Of a DNA stretch of 64,000 nucleotides, positions 57,551 through 64,000 are shown in pieces; positions within the stretch are counted from its first letter, which is position 1, and every line of letters begins with the position of its first letter. The stretch lies in NCBI GenBank assembly GCA_030142905.1, contig JASJOG010000006.1:2553501-2617500 (forward strand), written 5' to 3'. The notes below the pieces were generated by a model. The model did no database searches. It saw only the letters and a list, made by a program, of their open reading frames with translations, and was not told where the DNA came from. A program made the position numbers and the translations under genes. This DNA comes from Heliopora coerulea. Taxonomy: Eukaryota > Cnidaria > Anthozoa > Scleralcyonacea > Helioporidae.

Positions 57551-60500
57551 AGGGCCACTCCTCATGAGTCCAGTGTTACAAGAGGTGGAAACCGGGGTAC
57601 CCGTAGAAAACCTGTGACGCTTGGTAAAGTCAAACTGAACAACACTGTTCTCATGTCACAAAGGTAACTTTAACGAGATAAGTGCAAGGAGCAGGAATCG
57701 AACTCTAGTCACAGTGGTGACAGACACGTGCACCACCACTGTGCCGCCAGCACCCCTTGATGTGGTCTGCCAAGGTCCTGGTTGAGTATGAAAAATGCTC
57801 ATTCCAAATCCCATGAGTAAGAAGAATGCGTTTCTCTTTTCCTAATTCTTCTTATCGAGAAAGTGAGTACTCTTCTGCAACCTGTTCTCTGAGGTACGGT
57901 TCTCACATGCCGGCTTTACGATTATGGTTAGGCTAACCATCTATGTTAGGTTCTAAGCTGTGCTTTGCCAAGCCATCCTTGTAAATTTTTTTTCATCTCT
58001 GCTCGGTACACCTTGGGTTTATAAAGCCGTTCGATACCGTTCCGGTTTCTGGTTGTAATCCCTGAAAGGTACAAGTGAAGAGGCCAAACATGTCGTTCTC
58101 AAGCAGTGGCGTAGCCAGACCTGGGCCTACCCGGGCCCAGGCCCGGAGGTCAGCTACGAACATGGACGTTTCCCAAAACGTATTTGGCATATTCAACTGA
58201 AAAATACACGACTAATTTTGAATAATTTGATATCAGCCCTTTAATTTTGGTCCACGAATGGAATTTCTTTGCGCAACTTTTTCTCCCACGCTAAAAATTC
58301 GCGCAATTTGTTCTCATCAATGAGATATCTCGTGGTTTTAAAAGTAATTTGGAGGATCTGTACGACTGAAGCCTTCGAATCCAGCTCGGTGCCGCAGCCT
58401 GAAAAACGGGAATAGCGCCCTCATAATGCAAGAAATAGCCTTTCAGAGACCCAAGAATTCAAACATTTTCCGGGGGAGCATGCCCCCGGATCCCCCTAAT
58501 TAGAATGCTTCCCAGGTCCGGGCATCACAGATTCTCTGGCTACGCCACTGTTCTCAAGAAGCAAAGCAGTGTATACATCAGCACGGCACAGCACGTATGA
58601 ACTCGGTAAACTGAATTTTTGTCGTGCCGCACCGTTCTTACGACCCCGTGTGGCGCGCATCACGGTTGGCGAGGCATAACTAATAAACTAGGTTTTGAGT
58701 TGTCAGTTTCGATTGGGGGATGGTTTATCCTAAGACAGATCATTTTTAAGTTCGAAAACATTACCAAGGATAACTTATCCCTTTGGGTCACACGTCCTCG
58801 TGATATCAGCATACCAGCAAAGTTGACGTAAAATCGATTTGTTCGGTGCGGCAGTGGTTATGGTCGCCCAAACTCGTCAACTATGGACAAAACACAACCA
58901 TTACCTTGTCTGCCATCTCAACATTGGCTACTTCTTCCGTGAACCATTTATAGCCATCAGAACCTGAGAACCACTTCTTGTTTCCCGTCTGTGCGAATAA
59001 ACAGGATAACAAAAAAAATTAAACAGCCAAAATACGAGCTACAATCTCCTGTTCTTCAAAACAATCAGCCAACAATGACACTTAAATATAGGGCAATAAT
59101 ATATCGAGTTCCAGAATTATATTTTTTTAGGGTAAAGGGAAAAGAAAAGGAAAGGAAAACATTGTAACTTTGTGTTACACGAACATAAATGTTTGTGCTT
59201 CTGTAACCTGATAATTCATCTAACTTGAGTCACAAAACTTACAGTATCAATACTGGTAGTTGGCTCACAAAATTGTTCCGAATTTACACTTAAGGTTTGA
59301 AAGTGAACATATCGATATAAACACCAAGCACCTTACTCTCCTCACCACAACGCAAAAACGTATACAGTTAGTTGCCACATTTTCATAGCAATAATCAGTT
59401 CACATTCCCTCCATTTTGGGCCTGACCTTAATATGTGAAACGCAAAATGATCGTTTTACTCCCCATAACCTGAACTCCTTTACTACCCTTTAATGTCCGT
59501 TGTATTTGCTCAGAGGCTGGCTAAATGAGTTCGCAAGTTAGTAAGAGTTTAGATCTCACCTTCCTAGTTATATATGTTTTAACTGCCGCCACCTTGAATT
59601 TCTAACCAGGAAGATATTTTTTACAAGAACTAACTCAAGACAGCTTGCTTTAGTGGCCAAACGAGAAGATAGGTCAAAGCTGAACTCGGCAGAAGGTGCA
59701 TGCAAGTTGGCATAAATCGACGAAAGTTGGTGGCCAAAACAGAAGGAAATTGAAACTTGGAGCTACTCCCGTCCTCTTTTAGCAAAGGTTTGAAATCACA
59801 TCGGCCTCGATCAATTTGGTAAAGCTCTTGAAAATTAACAGGTGCAAAATACACTAACCAACCAGAACGTCCTTAAAAATAAATAAGCTTTGTCATAAAT
59901 TTAAGCCCAGTCGTTAAAAACATATCGATAGTAAAATAGCGAGGTACTTCCCTTGCGAAATCATGAGTAGTTTAACTTCCTACCGGACATAAAAGATCGA
60001 ACAGTAAAATTAAGAACCAAAAAGAGACAGAAAATAGACGTTTTCACTAGGCACCTAATGTAAATAGATCTATATAGAGTTTTGGAACGAATTAACCTAA
60101 TTGTCGCGGATCGCGGGTCGCTGGTTACTTTCGCGAATCACGGGTAGATTTTTTCGCCGGCTTTTTCTCTACGAATTAAAGCTTCTAGTTTTTGGTCTCC
60201 CATTTCTATTCCTGTGGATTGATAATTAAGCAAGGGCAGTAATCTAAATTGTTCATATGTCATCAATAGAACCTTTTCCCACATGATTTCCTCGTGATAT
60301 TCACTTTTACTTCAATTTACACATCCGTTTTGTGGTAGTGTCAATATTGATATAATACATATTTCTGACTCACTATCTGAGCTGGCACAGTAACCTGTAA
60401 GTCATTGTTGTTAAGCTTAACACTTATTGCCCACGTATTTTATAGAAACTATTCAGTTCAACGAAAGGAAGTCAAGGGACATGCAATTATCATTATGAAA

Positions 60501-61388
60501 ACACCATTACTCTTTTTATTATTCATGAACTATGGTAGTTAAAATACAAACAAAGTTAAATGATTTCCATGTTGACTTTAGCAGAATGAGTTTAAAAGTA
60601 CGACACTGAACAGTCCCTCCGAAAAATAAATAGGACACTAAAAGCTGGAAGGTTCAACGCCCGGGCAAAGACCCTGCGAAAATAATAAACAAAGGCCAAA
60701 ATCCGCAACCAGCGACGATTAGATTATCTCTTTCGGGTCCAAGGACGTTCTTTCCCTACTTCGCCAAAAGCTGTATTGATGGATCACTTTTCATAATTTC
60801 GTTTTCTCTCTTGCAGAATGAGGTAATTAAAGATTTTTCATTTTTTTGACAATCATTCTTTACCAGGAATTCTGGGAAATAAGCAAGGGAAAAATAGCGC
60901 CTTTTACTCTCGTGCACTGTGGACTAGTTTTTAGCTCACTATCAGCATATGGTGCTATGCGTCCTCTCGCCAAAATGCAGAAGTATTCATAGATATGCAC
61001 GTTCGAAATATTGTCACCCTTTCAAAATGTTGCTTTCTATCCACAAGTTTTCCAACATTTTCCAAAGAAACTTCAAAAATATGCTTCAACGGAGCCTGAA
61101 TATCCTCCATTGAACACCATTTCAAAAACATTTAACAATGAAAGTTTAAGGGCTTTGGTCAGGTAAGGCCTCTTGCAAGAAACTTTAGTCCTTTTATGTA
61201 TTTCAGTAGTTTTATTTTTCACTTTGTTTTTACAAGAAGACATTACCAGTGCAGTTTTCCTTGCTAAATTTTCTGTGTACAAACCTTATTTCTCACAGGT
61301 TCTAAACAAGTTGCATTACGTTCAAAATCACAATAAGCCTGCTCAGCGTCCTCATGTGCACCTTCGTTGGGATCAATCCAGTACTGAC
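53677..61388 (-). CDS. Fibrillar collagen C-propeptide (COLFI domain), last 4 exons; 5' part outside window
   Basis: Exons in coding order: 61297-61388, 58905-58988, 54582-54800 and 53677-53826 (stop TAG at 53677-53679). They give about 181 residues with clean phases (1, 0, 0, 0). Key segments are GQYWIDPNEGAHEDAEQAYC, then FERNATCLEP, KKWFSGSDGYKWFTEE, VGQLQMLQLHSNQAWQKITY followed by HC, IEDNCQVKDGLWNRTVIEV, and the terminal FGLELGRVCFAP. This is the COLFI domain of fibrillar procollagens, which selects and trimerises chains in the ER and is removed outside the cell. WIDPN, ITYHC and the final VCF-type ending are diagnostic. The triple-helix exons and the first part of the propeptide should lie to the right of 61388, but none was seen up to 64000. 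Introns hold hammerhead/PLE units, a LINE relic and a hAT MITE. Confidence 0.92.
53930..54053. mobile_element. TTAA-flanked MITE, family 1, copy C
   Basis: It runs from TTAACCCTTTAACGTCCAGTG to ATGCACTAAAGTGTTAA in the orientation opposite to copy A. Both borders are TTAA. It lies in the last collagen intron, about 100 bp from the final exon. Confidence 0.65.
55609..55659 (+). ncRNA. Hammerhead ribozyme, copy 1 of a tandem pair
   Basis: All three stems can be drawn. Stem I is CTGTC..GC with GCGACAG. The core is CTGATGA. Stem II is CGCG-TAC-CGCG. Then comes GAAA, with stem III ACT/AGT around CTG, and the cleavage triplet is GTA. This is the most complete hammerhead in the window. It lies in a collagen intron, and a second copy follows 306 bp downstream. 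Confidence 0.7.
55915..55965 (+). ncRNA. Hammerhead ribozyme, copy 2 of a tandem pair
   Basis: It matches copy 1 except for CGTG in place of CGCG in stem II and GATAG in place of GACAG in stem I. Both changes keep pairing by G-U or cost one pair. The flanking 130 bp also match copy 1, so the whole unit is a direct repeat. Confidence 0.65.
56522..57190 (+). pseudogene. LINE endonuclease (AP-endonuclease domain) fragment with frameshift
   Basis: The frame holds VDIAAITETWLHDDIDKDL, YNLFRQVRPSKRGGGVCAFV and CGIIILGDFNNLNIFDLL, the APE-type endonuclease of CR1-like LINEs (TETWL, the GGGV loop and GDFN are catalytic landmarks). The frame breaks at 57061 by an extra GATTT repeat. The motif then continues in another frame (TNMKNFYQQPSFLPSIDTSD and HNVIYLQPK) to about 57190. 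No reverse transcriptase follows. It lies in a collagen intron. Confidence 0.78.
57428..57545 (+). repeat. TA dinucleotide microsatellites
   Basis: Several uninterrupted TA runs. Similar runs occur at 22525-22580, 48915-48960 and 55986-56011. Confidence 0.95.
57683..57757 (-). pseudogene. tRNA-like SINE remnant
   Basis: The minus strand reads GCTGGCGGCACAGTGGTGGT (A-box-like) and TAGAGTTCGATTCCTGC (B box). The acceptor and anticodon arms are degenerate. It lies in a collagen intron, directly after a TA-repeat tract. Confidence 0.4.
58104..58550. mobile_element. hAT-type MITE, 447 bp, perfect 8-bp TSD
   Basis: Ends CAGTGGCGTAGCCAGA and TCTGGCTACGCCACTG, flanked by TTCTCAAG (58096-58103 and 58551-58558). 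The interior is non-coding, with GGGCCCAGGCCCGG-type GC patches and GGGGGAGCATGCCCCCGGA. It lies in a collagen intron. Confidence 0.92.
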
Positions 61389-61634
61389 CTGAAAAAGTAA
61401 CCAAATAAAGGTTGCTTAAGAAACGTAACTTTATTTCACAACTAAAAGTTAATTTTCGAAACACTGCATTTTCTCAAAGAACAACTGCAAGAAACTTTCT
61501 TTTACAATCCAATAAGATATTAACTATTTTGCGATATACGACGCTGTTCTCAAAAAAATTTCGTTTCCATTAGTATCTCGCACACATCTAAAATTTGAAT
61601 AAGTAATGATCGACAACTAGGAGTTGATGTCATG

Positions 61635-61700
61635 GAAAGCACCTAGTGGTGTCAAGATCGCATAACAAAGTATACAATCTTGACACCACTAGGTGCTTTC
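61635..61700. repeat. Perfect 24-bp arm hairpin
   Basis: GAAAGCACCTAGTGGTGTCA plus AGAT is matched exactly in inverse at 61677-61700, with an 18-bp loop. It lies just upstream (minus-strand sense) of the first visible collagen exon. Confidence 0.85.
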
Positions 61701-61973
61701 TCTGTTTATCAGACACGGTAAAGTAGTTTGCATCAAAGAGAATAAGTTGCGCTTAAAGCCTGGTTCTCATGTAATCGTAAAGATCGTGCGATAGTCGCAC
61801 AATCGTTATGATTATATGAGAACCAATCTTGAACAGGCACGGATCTAAAGGGGGATGTAAGGGGCGTACGCTCCCCGTTTTGCGCATATGTGCCAGTTTG
61901 CATGCTCTAGACGCAGACAATTTTGTGTAATGATAAAGCAAATATTTACCTAACCTTAGTTACCAAAACAGGT

Positions 61974-63317
61974 TTATTGCAATCGCAACTGGCTCTCCGG
62001 CAGGTAAAGGCAGATCAACGAGAATTGCGAAAAATACAAAAGTGACTGTCGTGATGCATTGATGATCATTGTTTGCGGCCAAAATAACATCCTGCTCAGA
62101 TATACGCACAGATCAGGATCATTAAGTTTTATGTAAATGGCTTCCATCACCTTCAATTGAAAGGCGGAACGGCATTTGTAAAGAATTCTAAAATTATCGT
62201 CTGAATAGGTTTCGGCGCAAGACTTGTTGGACAGAAGATGTTTGCCAACAGCTGAATCACAACTGATGAATTGACTGGAACGGCATAGTCGTTCTGGTTG
62301 TTGACGTGATGGCTGAGTTTTATTTCTATAGACGCTAGGAACATGTTGTTTGATCCTATCACCCAGTGTCTGATTAGTTCTACCCACATAGCGAGATCCA
62401 CATTCGCATTTAAATTCGTAAATAACACAGCTTGATGAAGAAGCAGGTAGAGACTCTGTGAGTGGGTGGGACGATAGTTTTCGTCGAAAAAATGCCAACG
62501 AATCTAGCAGCAAAAAATGTTTGCTCAGTAATTAGCTTGATCGATCGTCCAAAAGTTTCGGAAATTTGTCCTATCCATGGAAGTTTTAAATAGACTGGAC
62601 ATTTAGCGGGTCCAATTGGTTTGTCTTTTTCACTTTGATTAAAAGCCCTACCAAGTATTCTTTCCGGGCAGCCATTAGATAAAAATATAGATTTCAACTT
62701 GTCAAAATCACTTTGAAGAAATTTCTCAGATGAAATCTTATAAGTACGATCAATTAAACATTTAATCAAGGAGAGTTTTTGCATATCTGCTGTTGTAGAG
62801 GGATGTAAGAGAGACTGTAACTTATGTTCAACTTAGTCCTACTGTATCGCCATAAATAGCTTTTAATTTTTAGTTGTATAATGTATCTATAGTTTTAGTC
62901 GGTAGGATATTTTATGCAGTTATAAAAAAATGTTGTAATACATTCTTAATTTCGAAGGTACATATTTTGGGTAATTTTAAGAAATGTTTTGTAAATAATC
63001 TTGTATTTTAGTTTATCTTTGTATTTCAGTTTATTTTAACTCGTGTCCCCAATTAGTGCCGATAGCGCTAGAACGACCAGACACATTAATAAAGGGCTAT
63101 GTATGTATGTATGTATGTTTCTAGCACTGAAGGAATCAAATCTTGTGTACAAGCCCGTGAAAGTCGGTTTCCTGTAAACACTTATCATGAAGCCCTTGTC
63201 CTCTTTGTGCACGAGTACGTCAAGGAAAGGAAGTTTATTATCTTTGTCATACTCACAAGTAAATTCACCCATCATTAAAAAAATCCTGGATCCGCCCCAG
63301 TTGAAAGTAGACTCCAA
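61974..63317 (-). pseudogene. PLE coding remnant (RT end, linker, GIY-YIG), broken
   Basis: Three pieces read on the minus strand. First, the RT end: FTCEYDKDNKLPFLDVLVHK, then YRKPTFTGLYTRFDSFSAR (63170-63310). Then the linker: LIKCLIDRTYKISS, FDKLKSIFLSNGCPERIL and PIGPAKCPVYLKLPWIGQIS (62540-62790). Then the nuclease: CVIYEFKCECGSRYVGRTNQ, LGDRIKQHVPS and FQLKVMEAIYIKLNDPDL (62060-62450). A LINE tail of about 300 bp separates the first two pieces, and a frameshift near 62500 separates the last two. Confidence 0.8.
62812..63118 (+). mobile_element. LINE 3' tail inserted into the PLE
   Basis: The non-coding segment ends AGACACATTAATAAAGGGC followed by a TATG tandem tail (63089-63118). A 3' UTR plus short tandem tail is how CR1/L2/RTE-type LINEs end. 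It splits the PLE frame just after the RT FDSFSAR segment. The left boundary is approximate. Confidence 0.6.
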
Positions 63318-63469
63318 ACCTATTTAAACGACTCACGTTCCACGACAGCCACGATCTCCACGATAATAGTGACTGTTATGTTATCAAAATCGTACGATAA
63401 TTGCACGACTAAAAAACCTTGTATCGTGCGACTATCGCACGATCTTTGTGTTTATGTGAGAACCAGGCT

Positions 63470-64000
63470 TAATGAACAGTCGTATAAATTGTCCACTGCG
63501 AAGTTGTACGCGATTATATAATAACCTGCGACTAACTTAAGTTGGGAATGTACATGTAGTCGTATTTATATACTTAACTTTATGTAACATAGAATTTATT
63601 GGTCAGACATCTTGGACTAGATCCATGAATAATTGGCAATATCGTCTCAAATGTAGTTCGGGGAAGGGGACAGAGCCCATCAAACGTAACTGCCTTCATG
63701 ACGAACGAAACTAAATGTTTCAAACGTCCCACCATGGTCGGCACGATAGTTGCGAAATGTTTGAAATGGGACCATTTTGCACTCTGGTAGAATGCTAGAT
63801 TAACTTTCTAAGTATACGGTAGCTGCTGTTTCTACATTATGTAACCACAAAGAACAATAATGTTGAACGTTTCCCATTCATGACGAATTGTGTTAATGAC
63901 TATATATTAATCTAAACATTTTGGACAAAAATTCCAAGGGCAGGAAAATGCTTCCTCCCTTTGCTTGCCCTACCCGGCCGACAAGCAAGGTTGCACCGCT
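63470..64000. other. Right-edge stretch without recognised features
   Basis: AT-rich sequence with no open frame of note. An upstream collagen exon was sought on the minus strand and not found. Confidence 0.5.

Larger units (their letters stand above)
61757..63469. mobile_element. TIR unit (Harbinger-like) containing a PLE
   Basis: The left end AGCCTGGTTCTCATGTAATC and the right end (complement AGCCTGGTTCTCACATAA) are inverted. Both are bordered by TAA, which fits the 3-bp target duplication of PIF/Harbinger elements. GATCGTGCGATAGTCGCAC occurs in both ends. No transposase is seen; the interior is mainly a PLE. Whether a PLE jumped into a MITE or two MITEs flank it by chance is unresolved. 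The first 60 bp alone form a palindrome. Confidence 0.5.

Overview
The window reads as nuclear DNA of a cnidarian animal, most likely an anthozoan such as a stony coral. The sequence is AT-rich, the genes are intron-rich with metazoan splice sites, and the repeats are typical of cnidarians: Penelope-like elements (PLEs) with hammerhead ribozymes, hAT and Harbinger MITEs, CR1-like LINEs and Ty3/gypsy. The taxon is inferred from this content, not from a search.

Five host genes can be rebuilt exon by exon. (1) 580-2764, minus: the start of a secreted MAM-domain protein. (2) 8451-22075, minus: an 11-exon TPR protein of 368 residues resembling the Acl4-type assembly chaperone of ribosomal protein L4. 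(3) 22210-29479, plus: complete YBEY endoribonuclease (169 aa, 4 exons), divergent from gene 2 with only 134 bp between the start codons. (4) 38451-49339, plus: complete p23/PTGES3 HSP90 co-chaperone (161 aa, 7 exons). (5) 53677-61388, minus: the C-propeptide (COLFI) exons of a fibrillar collagen whose upstream exons lie beyond the right edge. All exon phases agree. One intron of gene 2 has U12-type (minor spliceosome) signals with unusual AT-AT ends.

The rest is mainly mobile DNA. 2.8-8.4 kb holds small MITEs, a tRNA-like repeat, a PLE reverse-transcriptase scrap with a nearby hammerhead, and an inverted duplicated ORF. The introns of gene 2 hold a MITE, a PLE nested in a LINE, a palindromic array of tRNA-like repeats, telomere-like repeats and a 1039-bp hAT relic. 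The YBEY introns hold a palindromic hammerhead element and a hAT MITE. 31.6-37.5 kb holds a 4.4-kb Ty3/gypsy element with an open 1322-codon gag-pol frame and both LTRs. p23 intron 2 holds a 1.2-kb head-to-head PLE palindrome. The collagen introns hold tandem hammerhead units, a LINE endonuclease relic and a hAT MITE. 61.8-63.5 kb is a nested stack: a Harbinger-like TIR unit containing a PLE that is split by a LINE tail.

The host genes act in separate housekeeping or extracellular roles: ribosome assembly, RNA processing, chaperoning and extracellular matrix. The Acl4-like/YBEY divergent pair is the only likely co-regulated unit, since both products act on ribosomes. Gene models were built by eye from splice motifs, reading phase and remembered family patterns. 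No database search was run.
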